Part shown: positions 45,938 through 54,503 of the stretch, one piece after another
Position numbering within the stretch: the stretch's first letter is position 1
Layout of the letters: each line of letters starts with the position of its first letter
Source of the DNA: an uncultured Butyrivibrio sp.
GTDB taxonomy: Bacteria > Bacillota > Clostridia > Lachnospirales > Lachnospiraceae
Reading direction: 5' to 3'
Assembly: GCA_945928575.1 (NCBI GenBank)
Contig: CAMENP010000001.1
Coordinates: forward strand, 124,001 to 188,000
DNA length: 64,000 bases
Notes under the pieces: generated by a model
Database searches by the model: none
Told to the model about the DNA's origin: nothing
Seen by the model: only the letters and a program-made list of their open reading frames with translations
Program-made: the position numbers and the translations under genes

Positions 45938-47623
45938 ATGGGAAAATATATGATAATAGACGGTATTCGTACCGAATTTACAGATGAGCGTAATATTTTA
46001 CAGGTAATACAGAAAGCCGGAATACATGTGCCGACATTCTGCTATTATTCTGACCTGTCAATATACGGCGCATGCCGTATGTGTGTTGTGGAAGATGACA
46101 GAGGCAACATAATGGCATCATGTTCCACCCTTCCAAAAGACAAAATGGTTATTAAGACCAACACCGGAAGGCTTCATAACTACCGCAAGATGATACTGGA
46201 ACTTCTGCTGGCATCACACTGCAGGGATTGTACCACCTGTGAGAAAAATCTTAACTGCAGGCTCCAGCTTCTTGCCAAGAGGTTCGGACTTAATGACATA
46301 AGATTTAAGAATACAAGAAAGCACCTTCCGGTGGATGCCTCGTCGCTGTCGATAGTGCGCGAGCCGGATAAATGTATCCTTTGCGGGGACTGCGTGCGTA
46401 TGTGTAATGAAGTACAGCATGTCGGCGCTATAGATTTTGCCGGAAGAGGAGCGGATATGGTCGTAAGCCCGGCTTTCGGAAGGGATATTGCGCAGACGGA
46501 ATGTGTCAACTGCGGACAATGTGCTGCGGTGTGCCCTACCGGAGCAATTACCATCAAAAAAGACATTAAAGAGGTGTGGAAGGCTATATATTCTCCGGGC
46601 AAACGCGTGGTTGCACAGGTTGCACCGGCGGTTCGCGTGGCAATTGGGGAGGAGTTCGGTCTGGAACCGGGTAAGAACTCGATCGGCAAAATTTTTACCG
46701 CTATGAGAATGATAGGATTTGATACAGTGTTTGATACAAGCTTCGCGGCCGATCTGACCATTATGGAGGAATCGGCGGAACTGGTCAAAAAACTTGAAAA
46801 AGGCGATAACAAATATCCTCTTTTCACATCCTGTTGTCCGGGCTGGATAAGATTTGCAGAGACAAAGCACCCGGAACTTCTGCCGTACATATCGACCTGC
46901 CGTTCACCTATGGAAATGTTCGGTGCGGTCATTAAAGAATATTATAAACCGGCGGATAAGGAAGCGGACCTTGAGACGGTATCGGTTGCCGTAATGCCTT
47001 GCGTAGCCAAGAAATACGAGGCTGCAAGACCTGAATTCGTAAGGGACGGAGTGCCGGATGTCGATTATGTGATAACGACCAAGGAACTTATAAGCATGAT
47101 CCGTGAACTTGGCATACAGTTTAACGAGCTTGAACCGGGTTCCCCGGATATGCCGTTTTCGATATCTTCGGGTTCCGGAGTTATATTCGGTGTCACCGGA
47201 GGTGTTATGGAAGCGGCGCTTCGTAAAGTTGCGGATAAGAGTGATTTTGCCATGAAGGAAATTGAGTACAGCGGTATCCGCGGAATGGACGGAGTTAAGA
47301 AGGCGGAAGTAACACTCGGAGACAAGACCTTAAGACTTGGTGTCGTAAGCGGACTCGGCAATGCCGACAGACTTATTGAGCTTATAGAAAGCGGAGAGGA
47401 ACATTTTGATTTTGTTGAAGTTATGGCGTGCCCTTACGGATGTATAGCGGGCGCCGGCCAGCCTTTCAGCCATAAATCGGATAAAGCAAGACGTTCACAG
47501 GGCATGTATAAGGCTGACAAGAGTGCGGTTATCAAATGCTCAGATGAGAACCCGGTTGTAAGGGAACTCTACGAGTACGGACTGCTTAAAGGAAGAGCGC
47601 ACGAACTGCTTCATACCAAATAA
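45938..47623 (+). CDS. hydA: [FeFe] hydrogenase catalytic subunit
   Basis: This 561-residue cytoplasmic enzyme makes or uses hydrogen. An N-terminal [2Fe-2S] ferredoxin domain (YGACRMCVVED) is followed by the His-Cys3 cluster (HCRDCTTCEKNLNC) and two [4Fe-4S] sites (CILCGDCVRMCNEVQ and CVNCGQCAAVCPTGAI). The H-cluster domain has all three signatures: TSCCPGW, MPCVAKKYEA and ACPYGCIAGAGQP. With HydB and HydC it should couple NADH and ferredoxin oxidation to hydrogen formation. Maturases HydE, HydF and HydG are not in the window. A strong terminator follows. Confidence 0.97.
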   Translation: MGKYMIIDGIRTEFTDERNILQVIQKAGIHVPTFCYYSDLSIYGACRMCVVEDDRGNIMASCSTLPKDKMVIKTNTGRLHNYRKMILELLLASHCRDCTTCEKNLNCRLQLLAKRFGLNDIRFKNTRKHLPVDASSLSIVREPDKCILCGDCVRMCNEVQHVGAIDFAGRGADMVVSPAFGRDIAQTECVNCGQCAAVCPTGAITIKKDIKEVWKAIYSPGKRVVAQVAPAVRVAIGEEFGLEPGKNSIGKIFTAMRMIGFDTVFDTSFAADLTIMEESAELVKKLEKGDNKYPLFTSCCPGWIRFAETKHPELLPYISTCRSPMEMFGAVIKEYYKPADKEADLETVSVAVMPCVAKKYEAARPEFVRDGVPDVDYVITTKELISMIRELGIQFNELEPGSPDMPFSISSGSGVIFGVTGGVMEAALRKVADKSDFAMKEIEYSGIRGMDGVKKAEVTLGDKTLRLGVVSGLGNADRLIELIESGEEHFDFVEVMACPYGCIAGAGQPFSHKSDKARRSQGMYKADKSAVIKCSDENPVVRELYEYGLLKGRAHELLHTK

Positions 47624-47680
47624 ATACTGTAATGTCTGCCTAAATATTGCGGTATCACATATAAGATAGATAATATATAA

Positions 47681-47713
47681 TGTGTATAAGATTTCGGTCT
47701 TATACACATTTTT
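47681..47713 (+). terminator. Intrinsic terminator after hydA
   Basis: TGTGTATAAGA and TCTTATACACA form a perfect 11 bp stem around TTTCGG, followed by five T. Confidence 0.9.
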
Positions 47714-47728
47714 AATTTACGCGAACAA

Positions 47729-47790
47729 CGAGCTAAAGTCCGCGCTTGCGCGAGACCTTGGCGACTGTCGCGATAACAAGGGGAAACTCG
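47729..47790 (+). ncRNA. Possible structured leader upstream of the CotH gene
   Basis: CGAG (47729-47732) can pair with CTCG (47787-47790), enclosing CGCG CTTG CGCG (47741-47752) and CCTTG...CAAGG (47756-47760 with 47777-47781), the latter containing GCGA CTG TCGC. This gives a compact three-way fold in the space between the hydA terminator and the CotH start. It matches no riboswitch that I can name. Confidence 0.35.
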
Positions 47791-47838
47791 CAAAGCGTGT
47801 TTTCACTTGTTGACGGGAAACAGGGACGGAGGTTTGAG

Positions 47839-49707
47839 ATGAGAACAAGAAAAATATTAACATTTGCGGCAATAGTGATTGCAGCCGTAATGAGCGGATG
47901 CTCAAATGGTAATAAGCAGGATACGCATACAGAAACATCGGAAGTTGTGTTTTCGAGACAGGGTGGCGTATATGATGAAGAATTTGAGCTTGAATTGACA
48001 TCCAAAGGTGACATATATTATACAACAGACGGAAGTGATCCTTCCGAGAGTGATACTTCAATAAAATACAACGGAGAGATTAAAGTAGCGGACAGAAGCG
48101 GAGATGCCAATGTTGTTTCGGCTGTATCTCCGACATTGTTCTGCACCAACTTCAGCGATTATTACAAGGATGACGGTCTTATATGCCGTATAGATGCTCC
48201 GTCGGATGATGCCGTGGATAAATGTACGGTCATCCGCGCGGCAGCTAAGGACAGCGCCGGAAATTGGAGCGCTGTAACGACACAAACATATTTTATAGGA
48301 AGCACGTCAGATCATATCGACGGTATAGAAGCCAGCTGTAAGGCATCTGGCAGTGACCTTGCGGTGATAAGCATAACAATGGATTATGATGACCTTTTCG
48401 ACAGTGAGAAAGGCATATATGTCAAAGGTGACGTATTCGATAATGCGTTTAAGAAGTTTATCGGTAATAAGAACTGGATTAAAGCGGATGATACCCGTAA
48501 ACTTGATGCCAATTATTCGCAGCGCGGCCGTGAATGGGAACGTGAGGCACATATTGATTTCTTCGAGATGAATGGAAACGGAGCCGAGCAGGTGCTTAAC
48601 CAGGATTGCGGAATAAGAATACAGGGCAATTATTCACGTTCCGATTTACAGAAAGGTTTCAGACTTTATGCGCGTAAGGACTATGGAGACAATAAGTTCA
48701 GATATGATATCTGGGGCGATGAACTTAAGGACAAGGACGGCAACACCATCGATAAATTCAAAACATTTGTCTTAAGGGCCGGCGGTAATTGCGCCTTCAC
48801 GTCAAAATATAATGATACATACTGGCAGACACTTGCCGCAGGAGTTTACTGTTCAACCAAGGCATCCAGACCGTGTGTGGTATATCTTAACGGAGAGTAC
48901 TGGGGACTGTATGTCCTTGAAGAAGATTATTCGGACGACTATTTTGAGTCACATTACGGGGTCAATAAGGATGATGTCATCGTATACAAAGGCGACGCGG
49001 AGACATACAGTATAGGATATAAACTCGACGAGGGAACACTTCCGGACGGAGAGAAGACGGACTATTATTTCAAGGAACTCAAGGATTTCTTCAAGACTCA
49101 TAAGTCACTTAAGGATGATGCGGACTATGAAGAATTTGCCCAAATAGTTGACGTTGACAGCGTAATGGACTACTTCGGTGTTGAAGTATGGATTAACAAT
49201 AAATGGGACTGGCCGGGCAAGAACTGGTCCATGTGGAAAACAAATACAACGGATAAATCCAACGAATATGCGGACGGCAGATGGCGCTTCTGCCTTTATG
49301 ATATAGAATTCGGCGGAGTAAGCGGCGCAGGGGATGCATACACCAATACGGTAAAAGAAGATAATTACAAGCCGTCGGGACTTCTTGATTTTGATACCAA
49401 GAATCCGGCTGTGTTATGCTTCGCATATCTTATGACCAATGATAAATTCAGAGCGGCATATTGTGAGAAACTTGCCGGATTTTCAGATACGATCTTTGAA
49501 AAAAATAAGGCATTGGATACCCTGGACAAATTCGAAGCTGTTTACGGACCAATGTTTGATCAGTTCTATGACAGGTATCCGGGAAGCGGAAGTAAGGAAG
49601 AAGCAATTAACGGCAATTATGCAAGTTCACAATGCATAAGGGATTTCATAAATCTCAGGGCGGATAATATCAGTATGATAACTGACTGGATTAACAGCAG
49701 ATTCTAG
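47839..49707 (+). CDS. CotH-kinase-family lipoprotein with chitobiase-like domain
   Basis: This 622-residue protein starts at 47839, with GGAGG 8 nt upstream; the frame is open further upstream but lacks a site. The lipobox is VMSGC (Cys18 or nearby). Residues about 30-120 resemble the chitobiase C-terminal beta domain (GGVYDEEFELELTS, IYYTTDGSDPSESD). A CotH kinase-like domain follows (about 180-540): IRIQGNYSRSDLQKGFRLYA, YWGLYVLEEDYSDDYFESHY, WDWPGKNWSMWK and WRFCLYDIEFGG. CotH proteins phosphorylate spore-coat proteins in Bacillus; surface lipoprotein forms in gut Clostridia are often next to carbohydrate-binding functions. Its substrate is unknown. Confidence 0.85.
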   Translation: MRTRKILTFAAIVIAAVMSGCSNGNKQDTHTETSEVVFSRQGGVYDEEFELELTSKGDIYYTTDGSDPSESDTSIKYNGEIKVADRSGDANVVSAVSPTLFCTNFSDYYKDDGLICRIDAPSDDAVDKCTVIRAAAKDSAGNWSAVTTQTYFIGSTSDHIDGIEASCKASGSDLAVISITMDYDDLFDSEKGIYVKGDVFDNAFKKFIGNKNWIKADDTRKLDANYSQRGREWEREAHIDFFEMNGNGAEQVLNQDCGIRIQGNYSRSDLQKGFRLYARKDYGDNKFRYDIWGDELKDKDGNTIDKFKTFVLRAGGNCAFTSKYNDTYWQTLAAGVYCSTKASRPCVVYLNGEYWGLYVLEEDYSDDYFESHYGVNKDDVIVYKGDAETYSIGYKLDEGTLPDGEKTDYYFKELKDFFKTHKSLKDDADYEEFAQIVDVDSVMDYFGVEVWINNKWDWPGKNWSMWKTNTTDKSNEYADGRWRFCLYDIEFGGVSGAGDAYTNTVKEDNYKPSGLLDFDTKNPAVLCFAYLMTNDKFRAAYCEKLAGFSDTIFEKNKALDTLDKFEAVYGPMFDQFYDRYPGSGSKEEAINGNYASSQCIRDFINLRADNISMITDWINSRF

Positions 49708-49724
49708 AACAGGAGGGAATATAA

Positions 49725-50108
49725 ATGCTGCAGGACAAAAAAAGCCTTACGGGCAAGATAGGAGATACGATAAGGCTGTGCATGTATCTGATATGCGGGG
49801 CATCGCAGAATAAGTACAAACAGCCGAAATTTGTGGAGAACAGTGCCGAGGATTCAATATATTATGAATTGACGGCATTGATAGATGCAGGGAAACTTAA
49901 TGAGGCCGAGGATGTAATGTTTGACAGGCTTAATCCGAGAAATGCGGATGATTATTATACAATGCTTTGTGTGTACGATTACATGAACGGTCTTGATGAC
50001 GATTATCTTGAGGCTAACGATTTTACCAGGGAGGAGATTGAGGATGGAGTACAGGAGATTACAGGGATTTATGACACAGAGGGTCTGTACAGGGACTGCT
50101 ATATGTAA
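49725..50108 (+). CDS. Small acidic protein of unknown function after CotH
   Basis: I do not recognise this 127-residue protein with certainty. It has no signal peptide or membrane helix; the N-terminal 30 residues are basic (MLQDKKSLTGKIGDTIRLCMY) and the rest is acidic and helical, with YELTALIDAGKLNEAEDVMFD resembling a short helical repeat and NADDYYTMLCVYDYMNGLDDDY after it. GGAGG precedes the ATG. It is 17 bp after the CotH gene and 26 bp before a membrane protein gene, so the three are probably one operon. Confidence 0.65.
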   Translation: MLQDKKSLTGKIGDTIRLCMYLICGASQNKYKQPKFVENSAEDSIYYELTALIDAGKLNEAEDVMFDRLNPRNADDYYTMLCVYDYMNGLDDDYLEANDFTREEIEDGVQEITGIYDTEGLYRDCYM

Positions 50109-50134
50109 CTGCATAATGAACGGGAGGATAAATC

Positions 50135-51163
50135 ATGAAAAAACTACGCAATAAACTTACAATAATATATCTGGCGGCGATGATAATAACATCCGTGCTT
50201 GTAGTCCGCCGTTACAGTATTGATATAAGGGAAATGAACCTTGAACACTGCCGCGCGGCATCGGATTATATGTGGAAGGCGGCAGGGTATTATAATGTAT
50301 ACGAAAAGGATGTGCCGTATGAACTTGTGGAGAAATACGGCTGGAAAAATATGCAGAGATGGCCTGATATCGCTTACGGCGCCAAAGCGTTTCAGACACC
50401 GGACGGTAAGGTCTGCTTTTATGAGACATCTTATATGTATGCCATGGATAAGCTGACAAAAGAGGAGGCTGAAACCGATTGGTATAGAATGGGTTATTAT
50501 GCCAACGTGACGGATAATTGCGGCAATATTCTCGCCGATAACAGCAGTGTATGTATTGCCAGACGTAATACAGATATCATTATAAATATTAAAAATGATA
50601 CAGAATATCTTGAAGATACCAAAGTGGTGCGCATATGTGACACTTTTTCTGAGGATGCATGGGATAAAGTTAATCCGGGACCATGGGTTACAAGTGTTAT
50701 CAGAGGAACCTATGACGGCGATAATATATATCCGTCCGAAGTCAGATTTATAGGAAAAGATAATACGGTTTACAAGTATGAGGCGGATCTTTTCGATAAT
50801 TATGCGGATTATAAAGATGTATCGGAATGGATAGATGTCGGCAGTTCAAAAGTAAGCTGGTATATTCAGACTGATCTTGACAAGGAAGCCAAGAGACTTC
50901 TTGATTCAACGATGAATTACAGGAATATCGAGAAAGTATACAAAGAAATGAACGGTGGAAACCTGTTTACTTCTTATGTGTATGAGCGCCGGACTATGGG
51001 AATGTACACGATAAACAGTGCTTATGTATTTCATCCGGTAAAAGATGCGTTGACCGACTGCAAATGGTTGCTCATAGGCGTGAATGTCATGTATCTTATC
51101 GTGATTTTAACGACAGTATGTATATGCAATAATAGGGCACGTTTTGAGAAAAAAGAAGATTAA
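50135..51163 (+). CDS. Bitopic membrane protein of unknown function
   Basis: This 342-residue protein has a membrane helix at each end (about 7-25 and 310-333) with a large extracytoplasmic domain between them, probably with both ends inside. The domain is rich in Tyr, Trp and Asp (YGWKNMQRWPDIAYG, YIQTDLDKEAKRLLDSTMNY) but shows no motif known to me. GGGAGG precedes the ATG. It ends the CotH operon; a weak hairpin (51167-51201) lies downstream without a T run. Confidence 0.6.
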   Translation: MKKLRNKLTIIYLAAMIITSVLVVRRYSIDIREMNLEHCRAASDYMWKAAGYYNVYEKDVPYELVEKYGWKNMQRWPDIAYGAKAFQTPDGKVCFYETSYMYAMDKLTKEEAETDWYRMGYYANVTDNCGNILADNSSVCIARRNTDIIINIKNDTEYLEDTKVVRICDTFSEDAWDKVNPGPWVTSVIRGTYDGDNIYPSEVRFIGKDNTVYKYEADLFDNYADYKDVSEWIDVGSSKVSWYIQTDLDKEAKRLLDSTMNYRNIEKVYKEMNGGNLFTSYVYERRTMGMYTINSAYVFHPVKDALTDCKWLLIGVNVMYLIVILTTVCICNNRARFEKKED

Positions 51164-51221
51164 CAACAAGGCACAGTGACCAATAAAGTTGCTGCGCCTT
51201 GAGTTGTATTTTGGGAATTTT

Positions 51222-51333
51222 GTAACAAAATCGTAACAAGTCTGTAACAATTTTGTAACATTTATACCATTCACGCGTATAATTGCGCATAATCTGCGAA
51301 AAATTTGCCTAAACAGTTAAAATAACTTATAAT
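51222..51333 (+). promoter_or_regulatory. Promoter with four 11-bp-phased GTAACA repeats
   Basis: GTAACA starts at 51222, 51233, 51244 and 51255, exactly one every 11 bp. ACCATTCACGCGTA follows at 51266. The promoter is TTGCCT (51305-51310), a 17 bp spacer and TATAAT (51328-51333). The same arrangement, with two GTAACA copies, precedes the acyl carrier protein gene at 54125-54214. The last GTAACA is 50 bp from the -35 at both sites. This looks like a binding array for an activator. Confidence 0.75.
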
Positions 51334-51365
51334 AATAAAAAAATACACTTAAGAGGAGGGCACTT

Positions 51366-52012
51366 ATGAGAAGAGGTCTATGTATTATACTGTTGGCGTG
51401 TATGCTCCTTACCGCATGCGCGGGTAAAGGCAAGACCAAAACGGAGCCTGTACCGCACAAGAACATATACTCAAAGGACGAATGTACGGTTAATTATGAG
51501 AGCGCCATAAGCAAGTGTGCCGGCGCGCCGGGGACGGAGTATGAAGCATATAAATTTGTGGATGATGATCTGGAACATATACACTCGGAAAAAGAGTGGG
51601 TTGATGAGAACGGTCATTTGAGAATACCGTTTCCGGTGGATGACAGTCTCAACGGACATATGTTTTTATGGATGAATATTATGAATCGCAAGAGTTTATA
51701 GACAAGGCCGAAATAACAATAATGCTTTTCGCAACCAAGTTTATATTGGCGCAGCCGGAGGCCTGTGACCAATTGACGCAGGAACAGAGAGTAAATCTTG
51801 TGAAACGCCTTGTAAAAGAGACTGAACTAACGCGGAAAGACAAGATAATGCCGTATTATGGCGGGTGCAATGAACTCCCCAAACCTGACTGCAATTTCTT
51901 TACATGGGTGGTGGAAGGCAATTCGTGGTACTACGCTATCAACGATATGGCACTTACTGCGGATGAATGGAAAGTGATTGACAGCATGATGGAATGGAAC
52001 GAAAAGGAGTAG
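51366..52012 (+). pseudogene. Decayed copy of the lipoprotein family (frameshift plus internal deletion)
   Basis: The 5' part (51366-51701) encodes a lipoprotein signal (lipobox LLTAC) and HKNIYSKDECTVNYESAISK, like the two intact paralogs at 52025 and 53227. The 3' part (from about 51668, another frame, to 52012) matches their C-terminal half: LAQPEACDQLTQEQRVNLVKR and GNSWYYAINDMALTADEWK. Compared with the paralogs, about 100 middle codons, including the YVPDD or YIPDE region, are missing at the frame change. Either fragment could still be translated; the first would be a 111-residue lipoprotein. It sits first behind the GTAACA promoter. Confidence 0.8.
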
Positions 52013-52024
52013 GAGGTAAAGTGT

Positions 52025-52933
52025 ATGATGAAAAGAACCAGAGTTATATGTATCTTTATGGTTGTGGCCATAGTGCTGTTGTCAGGGTGCACCAAACGTG
52101 GTGCGGCAGAAGGAAAAACCAGACATAAGAACATATATACAAAAGAAGAATGTCAGAAACCTTATGACAACGTTATTGAAAAATGCGTAGGAGCTAAGGG
52201 AACACCTTACAAGGCGTACGACAGACTTCAAACTTGGGTTTCCATGGGGTGTCAGGATGCCAGATATTCGTCGGATGAATGGGTAGACAGTGAGGGAAAC
52301 ATAAAGCTGCCTTTTGATAAAGAAGAACTTCTTAAGAATTGTGAAGGCGGCAGGATGTTCTTTGCATATTACGTGCCGGACGATGTTGCAACCAAAGCAT
52401 CCACAAAGGAACTTGTTGACATATGTCTGGATTATTTTGATCAGGATACGACTTTTTGGGAATTTGATTTCACGGCAGCTAATGAGATTGAATGGCTGCT
52501 GAAAGATAATAACGCACTGGAAGAGACTCTCAGAAGAGATGATTTTGCAACAGCTTATTATGATAAATATATGGAACTGGATTACCCTGATTATATATCG
52601 GAAGAAGAAAATTCTGACGAATATTGGAAACGTAAGAGTAAATACGGCATGCTTACCGTGGCAGAATGTATACTGGCTTTGCCGGAGGCGTGTGACAGTC
52701 TTTCGGACGAACAGAGAACCAATCTTGTAAAGAAACTTATCAAGGAGTACCAAGTATCAAGTGAGGGCAAGACAATTTCAGACAGCGTTGCGCCGGGAGG
52801 ATATGTGAGATTCTTTGCATGGGTAGTTGAAGGCAATTCATGGTATTATGCAATTAACGAAATGAATCTTACGGATGACGAGTGGAAAGTAATTGACAGA
52901 GTTATCCAATGGAATGAAAAGGAGGGAAAATAA
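52025..52933 (+). CDS. Lipoprotein of a tandem paralogous family, intact copy 1
   Basis: This 302-residue lipoprotein (lipobox LLSGC, about Cys22) begins its mature part with a Lys/Gly-rich linker and RHKNIYTKEECQKPYDNVIEK. Later segments are DEWVDSEGNIKLPFD, YYVPDDVATKASTKELVDIC, NALEETLRRDDFATAYYDKY, LPEACDSLSDEQRTNLVKKL and GNSWYYAINEMNLTDDEWKVID. The middle is predicted helical and acidic. No enzyme signature is seen. GGAGG lies 9 nt upstream. It is followed directly by a small membrane protein gene. Confidence 0.75.
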   Translation: MMKRTRVICIFMVVAIVLLSGCTKRGAAEGKTRHKNIYTKEECQKPYDNVIEKCVGAKGTPYKAYDRLQTWVSMGCQDARYSSDEWVDSEGNIKLPFDKEELLKNCEGGRMFFAYYVPDDVATKASTKELVDICLDYFDQDTTFWEFDFTAANEIEWLLKDNNALEETLRRDDFATAYYDKYMELDYPDYISEEENSDEYWKRKSKYGMLTVAECILALPEACDSLSDEQRTNLVKKLIKEYQVSSEGKTISDSVAPGGYVRFFAWVVEGNSWYYAINEMNLTDDEWKVIDRVIQWNEKEGK

Positions 52934-53242
52934 ATGAATGGGATATTTACATTAATACCTATAATACTATTCGCAATTGCGGGTTTTGTGATATCGGGAC
53001 TGTTATCGTCTGATTCTGATAAGGGATATATTGTCCAGAGTGTATTCATATCGTTGCCGGGATGGACACTGGCAATAGTGGGATTTGGCATGGTTCAGGG
53101 TTATATGTTCAGGCTTCTCGGTATAATTTTGCTTGCGGTAGCTGCGGCATTTATAGGTGGCGCTGTCGCGTTTTCTATAGTGAAATACAAAAAGGCAAAA
53201 CAGGAGGAAAGGAGAATACGGGACTTATGGAAAAACGAATAA
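52934..53242 (+). CDS. Small three-helix membrane protein, paralog of 55751-56056
   Basis: This 102-residue protein has three hydrophobic stretches (about 4-24, 35-57, 60-85) and a charged C-terminal tail (KYKKAKQEERRIRDLWKNE). Its second and third segments match a protein 2.8 kb downstream: IVQSVFISLPGWTLAIVGFGM against ILQSIFISLPGFAIGVTGIKF. The ATG follows the preceding stop directly, with GGAGG 9 nt upstream, and the gene overlaps the next lipoprotein gene by 16 bp. The function is unknown; repeated presence next to the lipoproteins and ligases suggests a common partner role. Confidence 0.65.
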   Translation: MNGIFTLIPIILFAIAGFVISGLLSSDSDKGYIVQSVFISLPGWTLAIVGFGMVQGYMFRLLGIILLAVAAAFIGGAVAFSIVKYKKAKQEERRIRDLWKNE

Positions 53243-54108
53243 TATCTATCATTCTTATAATTGCGGTTATTGCAATTACAGGATGCGGCAGGAAAGGCAC
53301 CGCAACATCAGAACACAAAAACATATACACAAAGGAGGAACTTCAGACACCTTATGAAAGCGCGATAGAACAATGTGTTGGTAAAGAAGGAGAAGCCTAT
53401 CAGGCAAAGCAGATGAGAGACAGCGTGGTGTCCTCCGAAAAAGTATCACCGTTTGAAGAATATTCTGCTAAAGAGTGGGTGGATTCGGAAGGACATTTGA
53501 AAATTCCTTTTGACAGGGAAGAAATTCTGAAAGATGCTGATATGACAAGAGTGGCATATTACATACCTGATGAAGCAGCGCACAGTGCAAAGACGAATGA
53601 GCTTATAGATGTTGCTTTTGATTATTTAAACAGTGCATACTCTATGAATAGATTTGATTATCTGGCATCAACGGAACTTTATTTTCTCGTAAGGGACAGC
53701 AATGCACTTGAAGAGGCGTTGAGGCGTGATGACTGGGCAGAGGTGGTTTACAATTATTATATGGATGCACAGCAACCGGAGGTCATCGGGGAAAATGACA
53801 AAGAATATACGGGCAGGGTTTACATGGCAAATCTGCTTGACATAGTTGAATTTCTGCTTGCACAGCCGGAGGCATGCGAACAGCTTTCGGATGAACAGAA
53901 AACGCTTCTTATTAAAAAACTTGTCGCCGAGTATTCTGATAAGAAGAGCGGGAAGCTTATGTCCGGCTCGACCAACGGAGAATATGTAAAGTTTTTTACA
54001 TGGATAGAGGAAGGCAACGCATGGTACTATGCTATCAACAATATGGCATTTACTGCGGATGAATGGAAAGTGATTGACAGCATGGTGGAATGGAATGAAA
54101 AAGAATAA
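53227..54108 (+). CDS. Lipoprotein of a tandem paralogous family, intact copy 2
   Basis: This 293-residue lipoprotein starts at 53227 (MEKRIISIILII), inside the end of the small membrane gene; the lipobox is AITGC (Cys17). The frame is open further upstream but overlaps that gene. It aligns with copy 1 along its length: EHKNIYTKEELQTPYESAIEQ, KEWVDSEGHLKIPFDREEIL, YYIPDEAAHSAKTNELIDVA, NALEEALRRDDWAEVVYNYY, LAQPEACEQLSDEQKTLLIK and GNAWYYAINNMAFTADEWK. Function is unknown. It ends just upstream of the second GTAACA promoter. Confidence 0.75.
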   Translation: MEKRIISIILIIAVIAITGCGRKGTATSEHKNIYTKEELQTPYESAIEQCVGKEGEAYQAKQMRDSVVSSEKVSPFEEYSAKEWVDSEGHLKIPFDREEILKDADMTRVAYYIPDEAAHSAKTNELIDVAFDYLNSAYSMNRFDYLASTELYFLVRDSNALEEALRRDDWAEVVYNYYMDAQQPEVIGENDKEYTGRVYMANLLDIVEFLLAQPEACEQLSDEQKTLLIKKLVAEYSDKKSGKLMSGSTNGEYVKFFTWIEEGNAWYYAINNMAFTADEWKVIDSMVEWNEKE

Positions 54109-54124
54109 AAATAATGGTGGTATT

Positions 54125-54214
54125 GTAACAATTTCGTAACAATTGTACCATTCACGCGTAAAAGTGTGCATTATCCGCGAAAAAGTTGCTAAATTAGCGA
54201 AAATAATATATAAT
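54125..54214 (+). promoter_or_regulatory. Promoter with two 11-bp-phased GTAACA repeats, upstream of the ACP gene
   Basis: GTAACA at 54125 and 54136 is followed by ACCATTCACGCGTA at 54147, TTGCTA at 54186-54191, a 17 bp spacer and TATAAT at 54209-54214. Spacing from the last repeat to the -35 is 50 bp, as in the copy at 51222-51333, although the bases between differ in places. Confidence 0.75.
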
Positions 54215-54239
54215 AACATAAAAATTAACGGGAGCAAAA

Positions 54240-54482
54240 ATGCTTGATAAAATTATAGAAATAGTAGTTAGAAATGCTACAAACATGCCGTCCGATATTG
54301 AAGTCAAAGAGGACACTAAATTGATTGAAGATTTGGGATATGACTCAATAGATTTGGTTCATCTTATTAATGACTTGGACGGTACATTTGGAATTAAAAT
54401 GAGTGATGAGATGATGGTGTCGGAGAAACTGAATACACCGAGGGAACTGACAGAACTTATAACTTACATAATGAATAAGTAA
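54240..54482 (+). CDS. Acyl carrier protein
   Basis: This 80-residue acidic protein is a stand-alone carrier. The phosphopantetheine-attachment motif is LGYDSIDLVHLI with Ser about 38; helix I (MLDKIIEIVVRNATNMP) and the acidic helix II/III pattern fit an ACP fold. It is too diverged and too badly placed to be the housekeeping fatty acid ACP: its neighbours are a PaaK-like ligase and an AMP-binding ligase, so it more likely holds an acyl or aminoacyl intermediate of a specialised pathway. GGGAG lies 7 nt upstream, and the gene has its own promoter. Confidence 0.88.
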   Translation: MLDKIIEIVVRNATNMPSDIEVKEDTKLIEDLGYDSIDLVHLINDLDGTFGIKMSDEMMVSEKLNTPRELTELITYIMNK

Positions 54483-54503
54483 CGCTTTTAATGGGAGGCG
54501 GAT

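Noticed and set aside
46180-46932. 250-codon frame antisense to hydA
   Set aside because: It overlaps the hydrogenase cluster-binding region and is a shadow of the strong codon bias.
51167-51201. Terminator after the membrane protein gene at 50135
   Set aside because: CAAGGC...GCCTTG can form a hairpin, but no T run follows, so it is mentioned only in that gene's entry.
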